Shown: in pieces, positions 34,717 to 44,849 of the stretch
How positions within the stretch are numbered: position 1 is the first letter of the stretch
How the letters are laid out: each line of letters begins with the position of its first letter
Source: Cyanobacteria bacterium CYA
GTDB taxonomy: Bacteria > Planctomycetota > Phycisphaerae > Phycisphaerales > UBA1924
Assembly (NCBI GenBank): GCA_008363215.1
Contig: RHKP01000007.1
Location: forward strand, 49,713-113,712
DNA length: 64,000 nt
Reading direction: 5' to 3'
Translations under genes and position numbers: made by a program
Notes under the pieces: model-generated
Told to the model about the DNA's origin: nothing
The model's input: the letters and a program-made list of their open reading frames with translations, nothing else
Database searches by the model: none

Positions 34717-37700
34717 GTGCCGGCCCATCGATCCATCCTCATCCGCGCCGTGGTCGCTGCCTGGTTGCTCCTCGCGCTGCCTGTCTTCGCCCAGGACACC
34801 GCCCCTCCACCTGCTTTGCCTTCGATCACCGCCGACTCGATCCGCTCGGCCATCACGGCCCTCGAATCGCAGAGCGGTCTCGATGACGCTGTCCGCAGCA
34901 GCGCCATCGACGCCTACAACGAGGCGCTGGCCCATCTCCAGCGCCGCGACGAGGCCGTGAAGCGACTCTCCGAGTTTCAGCGGGCGACGAACGAAGCGCC
35001 GGCCCTTCTGACGACCATTCAGGCCGAGTTGGCCACGCCTCCACCCGACCCCGCCCCGCAGGTGCCACCCGACGCCACGCTGCCTCAACTTGAGCAGGGG
35101 CTCGCCCAGGCCCAGGCCGAACTCTTGTCGGCCCGTCAGCAGGCAGACGACCTTCAGGCCGAGGCCACACGCCGCAGTGAGCGACGTCCGGCCATTGGCG
35201 AAGCCCTCTCCGCCGCGCGCAAGCAACTGGCCGAGACCGACGAGACCATCCGCTCGCTGCCGACCGGCGAATCACCGGTGCTCGACGCGGCACGTCGCGC
35301 CAGTCTCGACGCACGCCGCGAATCGCTTGTTCGCGAAATTGAAGCCCTCGAAGCCGAAGCCGCCAGTTACGACGCACGGCGCGATCTGCTGCCCGCCCGC
35401 CGCGACCGGGCCTTGCGCCGCGTGACACAGGCTCAGAAACTCGTCGATCAATGGCAGACGCTGGTCAGCGCAGGTCGCCGCGCCCAGGCCGAGCAAGCAT
35501 TGCGCGAAGCCGAACGTCTCCGCCGTGAGGCCGCCCGCCAGCACCCGGTCCTCCGCGCCTTTGCCGAAGAAACCGAGCAACTGGCCGCACTGAGGCTGGG
35601 TAAGACTGGAACCGCCCATGAACTCAGCCAACTGGCCGATCGCCTCCGCGATACCCAGAAGCGGCTCTCCGATCTGCGCGAAGGCTACCAGTCCACCCAG
35701 CGACGCATTCAGGCGACCGACCTCAATCGGGCTACCGGGCTGTTCCTCCGCCGCCAGTACGAGCAACTGCCCGACCCGGCCGATCTCCGCCGCGAGTTCC
35801 GCAGCATCGCCGCCCAACTCGAAGCCGCGGAAATCGCCTGGATCGAGCGCGACGAACAACGCCTCGGCGCCGGCGACGTCAACCAGGTCGTTGAAGCACT
35901 CATCGGCGCGATTCAGAAACGCACCAACGCCGACATCGAGAATCGCGCCGACGTCGAGGCGGTCGCCCGTGAACTGGCCGCCAGCCGACGCGACGTGCTG
36001 AGCAATCTGCACAAGGATGCCTCCGATCGCTTCCAGTTGTTGCTTTCGCTCAGCGAAGCATCCAAGATGCTGCTCGACTCGGTGGTCGCCTACGAGGTGT
36101 ACATCGAAGAGCGCATTCTCTGGATCCGCTCCATAGCCTCCGATCGCTTCCCGACCTTCCAAGAAATCGCCGATGACATCGCCTGGCTGACTGATCCCAC
36201 CGCCTGGCGCGGCGTGCTGGATTCGGTGATCTCTGAAGCAGTCGCCAATCCGGTCCGTGTGGGCGGCGCCGGCATTCTCATCGGACTGGTCTTCCTGATC
36301 GGGCGAATGGCCCGACAGCGCCTGCGCACCCTGGCCGACCGGGTCGCCAGTTATCGCACCGACCGATTCGCCCTCACGTTGCTGGCCACGCTCCAGACCA
36401 TCGTCGCCTCCCTCTTCGCGCCCGGCATCTTCTACACACTCGGCTGGCTGTTGCTGCGCCCCGCCGAACAGGCCGAGGTGCCGATCGCCGTCGGCTCAGC
36501 GCTGCAACGCACTTCCATCCTCGTCTTCGTGCTGGTCTACGCGTGGATCAGCGTCGCCCCGCGCGGGCTGTATGACACCCACTTCCGCTGGCCGCCCGCC
36601 CCGCTCCGCTCCATCCGCACCAACCTGCGATGGTTCATCCCGACCGTGCTGCCCATCGTGATCCTTGGTGAAACGATCGAGCGGCAGCCTGGAGACGAAC
36701 TGGCCGCCACGCTCGGACGCACCGCGTTCACGGCTCACATGATCGTCCTCAGCCTGCTCATCCAGCGTCTGCTGCGCCCAATGGGCCCGGTCATGGGTGA
36801 GTATCACAAGCGCAATGCGGGCAGCCTGCTCCATCACACGCGCTACCTGGTGTACCTCACCGCCATCTCGCTGCCGCTGTCGCTGGCGGTGGTGTCGTGG
36901 ATGGGTTATCACTACACCGCGCTGCAACTGTTCACGCGAGTTCAGCACTCGCTCTTCCTCGTCGTCGCCCTGATCCTGGCCTACTCGCTCATGCTGCGCT
37001 GGCTTTTCATCGCCCGCCGCAACGTCGCCATCGACGAGGCCAGACGTCGCCGCGAACAGGCCCACCCCGACACCAAGTCGGCCGAGCGCCCTCCCGAGGA
37101 AGAACGCTTCGACCTGCCCGCCCTGAGCGCAAAAACCCAGCAACTCTTCCGCGTCTCCATGTTCCTCTCCGTCCTGATCGGCTTCTACGCCATCTGGGCC
37201 CCCACTCTGCCTGCTCTGCGGATGCTCGACCGCGTCCAGATCTGGCCCGACGTCCGCATCGTGGAGTCTGAGCACGACGCCGGTGTCCCGGTCCTGGAAG
37301 GCCGCACGCCCCCCTCCGCCGCCGCGACCGTGACCTCGCCCGGCCCGGCGACCGCCACGCCCTCCGACACCACCATCCCCACGCCGGCCTCCGGGTTGGC
37401 GCCCGCCACCAGCGCCTCCCCCGTCGTCGGCGGCGTCGACGACCTGGTGGTCAGTCTGGCAGACCTCGGGCTGGCGCTCATCGTGCTCGGAGCGACCGTC
37501 ATCGCCTTCCGCAACATCCCCGGCCTGGTCGAAATCGTCGTCCTCCAGAAACTCCCGCTCGACGCCGGCGCCCGCTACGCACTGTCCACCGTGCTGCGCT
37601 ATCTCATCGCCATCATCGGCGTCACCATCGCCCTCAACGCCATCGGCATCTCCTGGGGCAAGGTCCAGTGGCTCGCCGCCGCACTCACCTTCGGGCTGGC

Positions 37701-38289
37701 CTTTGGACTCCAGGAAATCTTCGCCAACTTCGTCTCCGGACTCATCATCCTGGCCGAGCGACCCATCCGCGTCGGCGACACCGTCACCGTCGGCGGCGTC
37801 TCCGGCTCCGTCACACGCATCCGCATGCGCGCCACCACCGTCACTGACTGGGACCGCAAGGAACTCATCATCCCCAATAAGAGTTTCATCACCGATCAGG
37901 TCATCAACTGGACGCTCACCGATCCTGTGCTCCGCGTCGTCATCCCCGTCGGCGTCGCCTGCGACTCCGACGCCGACCAGGTCGAAGCGCTGCTGCTCCG
38001 TGCGGCCTCACAAAACCCCCTGGTGATGCGCGACCCCAAGCCCTCCGCGCTCTTCCTGGGCTTCGGCGACAGCATGCTCAACTTCGAACTGCGCGCCATG
38101 GTGCCGTCGATCGATCACTCACTGACCGTCCGTCATCAACTCAACAACACGATCATCAAACTCCTCCGCGAGAACGGAATCTCCATCGCCTTCCCCCAGC
38201 GCTACGTCAACCTCCGCCTGCCCGACACCCCCTTCCGCTTCCTCCGCGTCGACGAACAAACCGTCGAAGAGCGCGCGCCGCACCCGTGA
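34717..38289 (+). CDS. Large MscS-family mechanosensitive channel (MscK/KefA-like)
   Basis: The product has 1190 residues. A signal peptide (ILIRAVVAAWLLLALPVFAQ) is followed by a long periplasmic coiled-coil region to about residue 480, then about ten membrane segments. The C-terminal channel domain from about residue 940 has the pore helix GLAFGLQEIFANFVSGLIIL and the beta domain RPIRVGDTVTVGGVSGSVTRI. Such channels release solutes under hypo-osmotic stress. A Pro/Ala/Thr-rich linker (residues 850-900) separates membrane blocks. It starts with GTG, and TACACT lies 5 nt upstream without a ribosome site, so the mRNA may be leaderless. Confidence 0.88.
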   Translation: MPAHRSILIRAVVAAWLLLALPVFAQDTAPPPALPSITADSIRSAITALESQSGLDDAVRSSAIDAYNEALAHLQRRDEAVKRLSEFQRATNEAPALLTTIQAELATPPPDPAPQVPPDATLPQLEQGLAQAQAELLSARQQADDLQAEATRRSERRPAIGEALSAARKQLAETDETIRSLPTGESPVLDAARRASLDARRESLVREIEALEAEAASYDARRDLLPARRDRALRRVTQAQKLVDQWQTLVSAGRRAQAEQALREAERLRREAARQHPVLRAFAEETEQLAALRLGKTGTAHELSQLADRLRDTQKRLSDLREGYQSTQRRIQATDLNRATGLFLRRQYEQLPDPADLRREFRSIAAQLEAAEIAWIERDEQRLGAGDVNQVVEALIGAIQKRTNADIENRADVEAVARELAASRRDVLSNLHKDASDRFQLLLSLSEASKMLLDSVVAYEVYIEERILWIRSIASDRFPTFQEIADDIAWLTDPTAWRGVLDSVISEAVANPVRVGGAGILIGLVFLIGRMARQRLRTLADRVASYRTDRFALTLLATLQTIVASLFAPGIFYTLGWLLLRPAEQAEVPIAVGSALQRTSILVFVLVYAWISVAPRGLYDTHFRWPPAPLRSIRTNLRWFIPTVLPIVILGETIERQPGDELAATLGRTAFTAHMIVLSLLIQRLLRPMGPVMGEYHKRNAGSLLHHTRYLVYLTAISLPLSLAVVSWMGYHYTALQLFTRVQHSLFLVVALILAYSLMLRWLFIARRNVAIDEARRRREQAHPDTKSAERPPEEERFDLPALSAKTQQLFRVSMFLSVLIGFYAIWAPTLPALRMLDRVQIWPDVRIVESEHDAGVPVLEGRTPPSAAATVTSPGPATATPSDTTIPTPASGLAPATSASPVVGGVDDLVVSLADLGLALIVLGATVIAFRNIPGLVEIVVLQKLPLDAGARYALSTVLRYLIAIIGVTIALNAIGISWGKVQWLAAALTFGLAFGLQEIFANFVSGLIILAERPIRVGDTVTVGGVSGSVTRIRMRATTVTDWDRKELIIPNKSFITDQVINWTLTDPVLRVVIPVGVACDSDADQVEALLLRAASQNPLVMRDPKPSALFLGFGDSMLNFELRAMVPSIDHSLTVRHQLNNTIIKLLRENGISIAFPQRYVNLRLPDTPFRFLRVDEQTVEERAPHP

Positions 38290-38435
38290 AGCCCGAGTCG
38301 CTCCGTGCCCGATGAGCCCCGAGCCCCACCGTGAGACCTCCCCCACCGCCGGAAGGGAACGGCGCCTGAGCCCCGTGCAAACTCTCACGCCGATGCCGTT
38401 CCGACCGGAAACTCGTGCGCCGCAGGGCGCCGCAG

Positions 38436-38548
38436 CCTTGCGCGTCCTCGAACACCCGTCCGGATCGCAACCACTTGCCCCGCGAGTTCGAGTCAATTCC
38501 AACCAGGTGATGTGCCCGAAGACGGGCGCGCGACCGGCGTGGCCGCAC
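38436..38548. repeat. Intergenic repeat, copy A
   Basis: This segment aligns over its whole length with 60461-60570. They share CCTTG-N-G-N-GTCCTCGAAC at the start, ATTCC-N-AACC in the middle and GCCCGAAGACGGGCGC near the end, which is itself a hairpin. The gene-free stretch 38290-38630 shows nothing else. Confidence 0.65.
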
Positions 38549-38630
38549 GCCGGGGATTCATGCCAAATCCACATCGGCGCCGCCCGACACAACTTCACGA
38601 TCAATCAGTCTCACTCTTCCGGAGGTTCGC

Positions 38631-39653
38631 TCAGCCCCGCCCCGCGCGCAGGCACCGCTCAATGAACGCCGCCGACGCCTCCAGCACACGGTCACCCTCC
38701 CGATGCGGCGAATGACCGGCCGCGGGCACGATGAACAACTCGCCCGTGCCTCCGACCCCCGCCGCGATCGCCCGCGCCTGCGCTTCGGTCGCGTACTCGT
38801 CGCGTTCGCCCTGCACCACCAGCGTCGGGCAGAGCACCTGCTTGAGGTCGCCCATCATCTCCCAGTCACGAAACTCCGGGGACAGCCACGTCCGCGTCCA
38901 TACGTCGAACACGTCGCCCGCCTTGTCGGCGTGGTAACGCTCGACGCGCCGACGAAACGCCGCGTCCTTCCACCACTCCAGCGCGTCGCGCAGACCCACA
39001 AGCGTGCGCTCCTCGACATAGACGTGCGCTCCCTCGGCGATCACCCCCGCGCACCACGCCGGCCGCAACGCCGCCCCGAGCAGCGCCACCGTCCCACCGT
39101 CACTGTGCCCGAACAACACGATCGAGCCCACGCCTCCAGCAGAAACGGCTTCCGGCCGGTGTTGCTGCTCTGCTTCCGTAAAGCGGGTTTCCAGCCGCCC
39201 TCCCAACTCTCTCCCCGGCGGGGGCGAGGGTGGCCGAGTCTTCGAGGCCGAGCCAGAAGCACGCGGCGACGAACCAGATCCCCTTTCATCCATCTCGACG
39301 CAGCGCGAGAATCCACTCTCTTCCTCAAGGGGAGACGGCTGAAAACATCGCTCCACCAGTTCCACCAGCACGCGCGCTTGCACGTGGAGATATCGCTTGT
39401 CGCGCTCGAAGCGCCGCGCCGACGAATACCCGTACCCCTCTCGGTCGTAGATCAGCCCGTCACACCCGGCACGCGCACAGAGTCGCAGTGGAAAGTCGCG
39501 CCAGGTCTCGATCGTCCCCAGCGAGTCATGCAGGAAGACGATGGTCCCGCGCGCTTCGCCCTGCATCCGCAGCCGTCGAACGCGCAGGCAGGCCCCGTCC
39601 ACCTCGACGTCGAAGTCCTCGCGCTCGAACGCGCACGCGCCCTGGCCATGCAT
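38631..39653 (-). CDS. Alpha/beta hydrolase with an in-frame insert
   Basis: The 340-residue protein has GTIVFLHDSLGTIETW (oxyanion strand), the nucleophile elbow GHSDGG near residue 184, VVQGERDEYATEAQA (acid) and PAAGHSPHREG (His), a complete triad of the alpha/beta hydrolase family. Residues 105-172 (39138-39341) interrupt the fold before the nucleophile strand with a low-complexity, Pro/Ser/Arg-rich stretch unlike the family. Without it the protein would be 272 residues, the usual size. I start at ATG 39653, which has TACAGT 6 nt upstream and no ribosome site. The substrate is unknown. Confidence 0.75.
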   Translation of the reverse strand: MHGQGACAFEREDFDVEVDGACLRVRRLRMQGEARGTIVFLHDSLGTIETWRDFPLRLCARAGCDGLIYDREGYGYSSARRFERDKRYLHVQARVLVELVERCFQPSPLEEESGFSRCVEMDERGSGSSPRASGSASKTRPPSPPPGRELGGRLETRFTEAEQQHRPEAVSAGGVGSIVLFGHSDGGTVALLGAALRPAWCAGVIAEGAHVYVEERTLVGLRDALEWWKDAAFRRRVERYHADKAGDVFDVWTRTWLSPEFRDWEMMGDLKQVLCPTLVVQGERDEYATEAQARAIAAGVGGTGELFIVPAAGHSPHREGDRVLEASAAFIERCLRAGRG

Positions 39654-39834
39654 GACTCGACTGTACGCCCGCAGCCCGGTGCCACACCTTGCCGAAGTCC
39701 CTGCCCCTCGGGCAAGGTGTGCACGCCGGCTCTTCGAGGCCGAGAGCACCCGGCACGCCTCTCAGAGCCGTGGCCGATCTCTCGCGATTCACACTTCCTG
39801 CCCTCCAATGATGTCAAATCAGAAAGGAGCCCGC

Positions 39835-41241
39835 ATGTCCGCTCAACACGCCGCCGACTGGCTCAAAGCCCATGAAAAGGAATGCCTGAATCGCCTGCTC
39901 GAATGGCTCCGCATCCCCAGCATCTCCACCGACCCCGCCTACAAGAAGGACGTCGAGCGCGCCGCCGTCTGGGCCGCCGACCACTTGACCACCAGCGGCT
40001 TCAAGGTCGAAATCGTCCCCACCGGTGATCCCGCCGGCGCCGGGCACCCGGTGGTCCTCGCCCACGTCGAGGGCGACCGCGACGCCCCGCACATCCTCTT
40101 TTACGGGCATTACGACGTGCAGCCCGTCGACCCCCTCAACCTCTGGCACACCCCGCCTTTCGAGCCGACGATCAAGCCCGATCCGCAGCGCATCGTCGCC
40201 CGCGGGGCCGTCGACGACAAGGGACAGGTTTCCACCTTCCTCGAAGCCTGCCGCGCGTGGAAGGAAACCACCGGGCATCCGACCAACCGCATCGGCATGA
40301 CCGTGCTGCTCGAAGGCGAGGAAGAGTCCGGCTCGGTCAACCTCGAACGTTTCGTCCGTCAGCACGCCGAAACTCTCAAAAAAGCCGACGTCTGCGTCAT
40401 CTCCGACACCGGCATGCTCGGGCGCGGCAGGCCGGCCATCACCTATGGCGTGCGCGGACTGGCCTACACCGAGGTCATCCTCCACGGGCCCGACCAGGAC
40501 CTGCACTCGGGCATGTGGGGCGGCAAAGCCCCCAATCCGATCAACGAACTGGTCAAGGTGCTCGCCCAACTCTGGGACGCCGACCGTCGCGTCACCATCC
40601 CCCGCTTCTACGACCCCGTCCGCCCCATCGCCCAGAGCGAGCGACAGGAGTGGGCCGACCTTGGAATCAACGAAGTCGAGCAACTCAAGTCCATCGGCTA
40701 CGGGCCGCAAGCCTCCGTCGGTGAAAAGGGGTTCACCTTCACCGAGCGCGAGTGGGCCCGCCCGACGGCCGAGATCAACGGCATCATCGGGGGCTACACA
40801 GGCAAGGGCGCGAAAACCGTCATCCCTTCACACGCCAGCGCCAAGGTCAGTTTTCGCCTCGTCGCCGATCAGGATCCGTCGACCATCACAGAGTCGTTCT
40901 TCGCATGGCTCAACGCCCACACCCCCCCCGGATGCCGCTGGGAGTTGATCGATCTTCACGGCGGGCACCCCGCGACAGTCGCCACTGATTCCAAACCCCT
41001 GGCCGCGGCCCGACGCGCGCTCCAGCAGGCCTCGGGCGCCAGCCCGGCCCTGATCAAGACCGGCGGCTCCATCCCCGTCGCCGGCATGCTCAAGCAGCAA
41101 CTCGGACTGGAAACCATCTTCATGGGCTTCGGGCTCGACGACGATCGGGTCCATTCTCCCAACGAGAAGTTCGAGATCGACTGCTGGCGACTGGGAGCCA
41201 AGGCCCACGCGTTCCTGCTCGAAGAACTTCACAAAGTCTGA
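39835..41241 (+). CDS. M20-family dipeptidase/metallopeptidase
   Basis: The 468-residue enzyme shows the M20 pattern: ILFYGHYDVQPVDP near residue 85 (metal His and Asp), ARGAVDDKGQVSTFL (bridging Asp), LLEGEEESGSVNL (catalytic and metal Glu), CVISDTGMLG, and HSPNEKFEID near the C-terminus (last metal His). The dimerisation domain includes DLHSGMWGG. It most resembles PepV/carnosinase-type dipeptidases that act in the cytoplasm. There is no signal peptide. The start at ATG 39835 is set by AAGGAG 5 nt upstream. Confidence 0.92.
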   Translation: MSAQHAADWLKAHEKECLNRLLEWLRIPSISTDPAYKKDVERAAVWAADHLTTSGFKVEIVPTGDPAGAGHPVVLAHVEGDRDAPHILFYGHYDVQPVDPLNLWHTPPFEPTIKPDPQRIVARGAVDDKGQVSTFLEACRAWKETTGHPTNRIGMTVLLEGEEESGSVNLERFVRQHAETLKKADVCVISDTGMLGRGRPAITYGVRGLAYTEVILHGPDQDLHSGMWGGKAPNPINELVKVLAQLWDADRRVTIPRFYDPVRPIAQSERQEWADLGINEVEQLKSIGYGPQASVGEKGFTFTEREWARPTAEINGIIGGYTGKGAKTVIPSHASAKVSFRLVADQDPSTITESFFAWLNAHTPPGCRWELIDLHGGHPATVATDSKPLAAARRALQQASGASPALIKTGGSIPVAGMLKQQLGLETIFMGFGLDDDRVHSPNEKFEIDCWRLGAKAHAFLLEELHKV

Positions 41242-41468
41242 GCCACGCAGACTCGACCGGTCCGCCGGTCGATATCCCTTTTGCTCACCTCAGCGGGTAA
41301 ACACCCATCCATCCAGCCACCGGCCAAGGGTCCGAAAACCGCTTCCGCACATTCGACTGCAAATTCCCCCCCAACACCCGTTCGACTTCCGCTAATTTGT
41401 GTCGAAGTACCGGCTGCCGTTCGCAGCCGCTCAGAGGAGGGGTCATGACTTCACAAAGGGGAGTACGC

Positions 41469-44400
41469 ATGTCGCATCGTCGTTCCGTCGTCGCGCTCGT
41501 TGCCGCCGTGGCCGGTCTGGCCTGCTCGGCCGGGGCCCAGGTCCAATGGCGTTCCTCGCCCGACGGCGTGCTGGACATCGAAGTGCCCGGCGCCGTCCAG
41601 CAACAGATGGTCGCCCTGGCCGCACGACCGGCTGAGAAGCGAGTTGTCATCGAGTTCGCCCGGGCTCTCTCGCAGTCCGAACGCAGCAACCTGGCGACCA
41701 TGGGCGTGCGCACGCTGACCGCTCTGGGCGGGGGCGCCTACTTCGCCTCGCTCGACGCTGCGCAACTTGATACCGCCCGCGTCCTCGCCTGCACGCAGGT
41801 CCGCCGCGTGCGCGCCATCGACACGACCTGGAAACTGCACGATGTCCTCGCCACCGGCGAACGCGCCCCCTGGGCCGAAGTCGGCGGCACATCCGACAAC
41901 CCGGTCATCGGCGCCTACGTCCGCCTGCATGACGACGCCCCGCTCGATCAGAGCACCGAGCAGATCATCACCGCAGCAGGCGGCATCGTGCGCGACGTGC
42001 TCGTCAGCGCCAACGGGTACGTCATCGAAATCCCGCGCGACCGCATCCGCGCTCTGGCCGACAACGACGCCGTGCAATGGATCGAGCCCGCGCTCCCGCG
42101 CATGAGCGAAGTGGCCCTGTACCGCAACAACGAGAACCGCGCCCTGACCGGCGCCGATACCGCCCAGAGCGTCTACGGGCTCGACGGCACCGGCGTCAAC
42201 GTCCTCATCTACGACGCCGCCCTCGCGCTCTCCAGCCACACCTTCTTCGGCGGGCGCCTCACCACCCTCGACAGTTCCGGCGTCATCGCTCACGCCACCC
42301 ACGTCGCGGCTACCGTCGGCGGCGCCGGTGTCGTCGGCACCGGAAACCACCGCGGCATGGCCCCAAACGCCACCCTCTTCTCCGCCGGCTTCGAGTACAA
42401 CAACACCGGCACCTTCCTCTACAACAACCCCGGCGATATCGAAAACGACTACGGAAACGCAATCAACAATCGCGGCGTCGTCCTGACCAACAACTCCATC
42501 GGCACCAACACCGAGAGCAACGGATTCTCCTGCGCCATCCAGGGCGACTACGGCGTGACCGACGTGGTCATCGACTCCATCGCCCGCGGCTCGATCGGCA
42601 ACGCCCCCATCATCGTCTGGGCCGCCGGCAATGAACGCCAAGGCTCGCGGTGCGACGTCGAAGGCTTCGGCGACTACTACTCGGCCGCGCCGCCCGCCGG
42701 CGCCAAAAACCACCTGTGCATCGGCGCCGTCAACGCCAACGACGACTCCATGACCTCCTTCTCCTCCTGGGGCCCCACCGACGACGGACGCATGAAGCCC
42801 GACTTCTCCGCCCCCGGCTGCCAGAGCAACGGCGACGGCGGCGTCACCAGCGCCAGCAACTCCAGCACCACCGCCACCACCGTCATGTGCGGCACCTCCA
42901 TGGCCTCGCCCACCGCGTGCGGCATCGTCGCCCTCATGCTCGAAGACCATCGAGCCCAGTTCACCGGACGCGCCGACCCGCTCTCCTCCACTGTCAAGGC
43001 CATCCTCGCCCACACCGCCGTTGACCGCGGCAACGCCGGTCCGGACTACCAGTTCGGCTACGGGTCCATCCGCGCTGTGGCCGCCATCGACCAGATGCGA
43101 CTCGACGCGCACGCCGAAATGGACGTCGAGCAGGGCGAGGTCCGAACTCTCGTCTTCGATGTGGCCCCGGGTCAGCCTTCGATCAAGGTCACCGCGGCCT
43201 GGGCCGACGTCCCCGCTGCGGCCAACGCCGTCAACGCCCTCATCAACGACGTGGACATCCGCCTGATCTCCCCCGGCGGCACGACGTTCTATCCCTGGAC
43301 TCTCAACCCGGCGTCACCCTCGTCGCCGGCCGTGCGCACCGCCGCCAATCACCGCGACAACATCGAGCAGGTTCTCGTCGACAACCCCCAGTCCGGACAG
43401 TGGCGCTGCGAGGTCGTCGGATACTCCGTGCCCAGCGGCCCGCAGACCGTCTCCATCGTCGGGCCCGCCGGCATGGCCGAACGCGGCGTCCGCATCCAGG
43501 TCGCTACCGTTCCCTCACTGGTTGACCCCGGCACCGTTCTCGACGCCAACGTCAACGTCATCGTCGTCCAGGACACCCTGGTCCCCAACTCGGTCCAACT
43601 CCATGCCCGCAACAACGCCGGCGCCTTCAACACCACGCAACTCACCTTCCTCGGAGGCACCGCCTACACCGGGCAACTCCCCGCCGTCCTCTGCGCCGAC
43701 CCGATGGAGTTCTACGTCACCGCTGAGGGCGTCACTTCAGGCCTGGTCTCCTCGCCCAGCGCCGGCGCCGCTGCTCCGTACGCCGTCGATGCCGGCATCT
43801 ACACCACCGGCTTTGCCGACAACTTCCAGACCGACACCGGCTGGTCCGTCACCAATGACGCAAACCTCACCGACGGACAGTGGAATCGCGGCGTCCCCGC
43901 AGGAGGAGGACTCCGCGGCGACCCGGCCTCCGACTTCGATGGCTCCGGCGCCTGCTACCTCACCGATAACGCCTCCGGCAACTCCGACGTCGACGGCGGC
44001 ACCACCACCCTCACCAGCCCCACCTTCGACGGCTCGCAGGGTGACTCCTACGTCAACTACGCTCGCTGGCTCGACAACGCCTTCGGCGACAACCCCGGCA
44101 CCGATGCCCTGGTCGTTCAGATTTCCAACAACAACGGCAGCACCTGGCAGGCCCTCGAAACCGTCGGTCCCACCGGCGTCGGCACCACCGGCGGCTGGTT
44201 CTACGTCTCCCATCGCATCGCCGACGTCATCGCCCCGACCAGCACCATGAAGGTCCGCTTCCTGGCGTCCGACTCGGCCGCCCTGCCCTCCGTCGTCGAG
44301 GCCGCCGTCGACGCATTCTCCATCACCACCTTCTCGTGCGTCGACCCCGAGCCTGATTGCCCGGCCGACTTCAACGGCGACAACTTGCTTGACTTCTTCG

Positions 44401-44525
44401 ACGTCCAGGACTTCCTGGCCGCCTTCTCCGCTCACCAGCCGGCCGCCGATTTCAACAATGACAGCGCGTTCGACTTCTTCGATGTCCAGGCCTTCCTCCA
44501 GGCCTTCGCCAACGGCTGCCCGTGA
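41469..44525 (+). CDS. Secreted subtilisin-like serine protease with GC-type dockerin
   Basis: The product has 1018 residues from an ATG behind AAGGGGAG. A signal peptide (VVALVAAVAGLACSAGA) is followed by a prodomain to about residue 215. The S8 catalytic domain has Asp in VLIYDAALAL, His in HATHVAATVGG, the oxyanion Asn in VWAAGNERQG and Ser in CGTSMASPTACG. Beta-sandwich modules follow. One, from GWSVTNDANLTDGQWNRG, is a close match to a module in the metalloprotease at 23343. The last 55 residues (44358-44522) are a dockerin-like domain ending ANGCP. It is likely an anchored exoprotease. A tandem hairpin/terminator follows. Confidence 0.92.
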   Translation: MSHRRSVVALVAAVAGLACSAGAQVQWRSSPDGVLDIEVPGAVQQQMVALAARPAEKRVVIEFARALSQSERSNLATMGVRTLTALGGGAYFASLDAAQLDTARVLACTQVRRVRAIDTTWKLHDVLATGERAPWAEVGGTSDNPVIGAYVRLHDDAPLDQSTEQIITAAGGIVRDVLVSANGYVIEIPRDRIRALADNDAVQWIEPALPRMSEVALYRNNENRALTGADTAQSVYGLDGTGVNVLIYDAALALSSHTFFGGRLTTLDSSGVIAHATHVAATVGGAGVVGTGNHRGMAPNATLFSAGFEYNNTGTFLYNNPGDIENDYGNAINNRGVVLTNNSIGTNTESNGFSCAIQGDYGVTDVVIDSIARGSIGNAPIIVWAAGNERQGSRCDVEGFGDYYSAAPPAGAKNHLCIGAVNANDDSMTSFSSWGPTDDGRMKPDFSAPGCQSNGDGGVTSASNSSTTATTVMCGTSMASPTACGIVALMLEDHRAQFTGRADPLSSTVKAILAHTAVDRGNAGPDYQFGYGSIRAVAAIDQMRLDAHAEMDVEQGEVRTLVFDVAPGQPSIKVTAAWADVPAAANAVNALINDVDIRLISPGGTTFYPWTLNPASPSSPAVRTAANHRDNIEQVLVDNPQSGQWRCEVVGYSVPSGPQTVSIVGPAGMAERGVRIQVATVPSLVDPGTVLDANVNVIVVQDTLVPNSVQLHARNNAGAFNTTQLTFLGGTAYTGQLPAVLCADPMEFYVTAEGVTSGLVSSPSAGAAAPYAVDAGIYTTGFADNFQTDTGWSVTNDANLTDGQWNRGVPAGGGLRGDPASDFDGSGACYLTDNASGNSDVDGGTTTLTSPTFDGSQGDSYVNYARWLDNAFGDNPGTDALVVQISNNNGSTWQALETVGPTGVGTTGGWFYVSHRIADVIAPTSTMKVRFLASDSAALPSVVEAAVDAFSITTFSCVDPEPDCPADFNGDNLLDFFDVQDFLAAFSAHQPAADFNNDSAFDFFDVQAFLQAFANGCP

Positions 44526-44576
44526 TCGCTCGGGCCCGTTTCCAACCGGCCTCCGGTGTGAGCCGGCTCCGGGGAG

Positions 44577-44595
44577 ATCGCCTCTCCGAGCCGAT
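44577..44595. other. Post-stop hairpin of the TCGGC-N7-GCCGA family
   Basis: ATCG-C-C and G-C-CGAT pair imperfectly around CTCCGA. The segment 44577-44673 is similar throughout to 49929-50024. Confidence 0.5.
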
Positions 44596-44638
44596 GGCTC
44601 CGTACTCCTGAGCCTCAGCATTCCGCAAGGTTCCAAGC

Positions 44639-44673
44639 GCCGGGGTGGAGCAGTCCACCCCGGCATCCTTTTT
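44639..44673 (+). terminator. Rho-independent terminator of the subtilase gene
   Basis: An 11-bp perfect stem (44639-44649 with 44654-44664) and GCAG loop is followed by ATCCTTTTT. Confidence 0.85.
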
Positions 44674-44849
44674 CCCGGACCGACCGCGACGATCTGATAC
44701 GGATTCACCGTGAATCTCGGGCGCGTGAGGACGCCCGAGATTCACTCTGGATCCTCACCATCTGAGCAATTCCCTTGCACCTGCCCTTGCCTCTGGATAC
44801 ATTTGTCCAGAAATCCCGCCTGTCGCGTCGCTGATTCCGGAGTCCCCGC

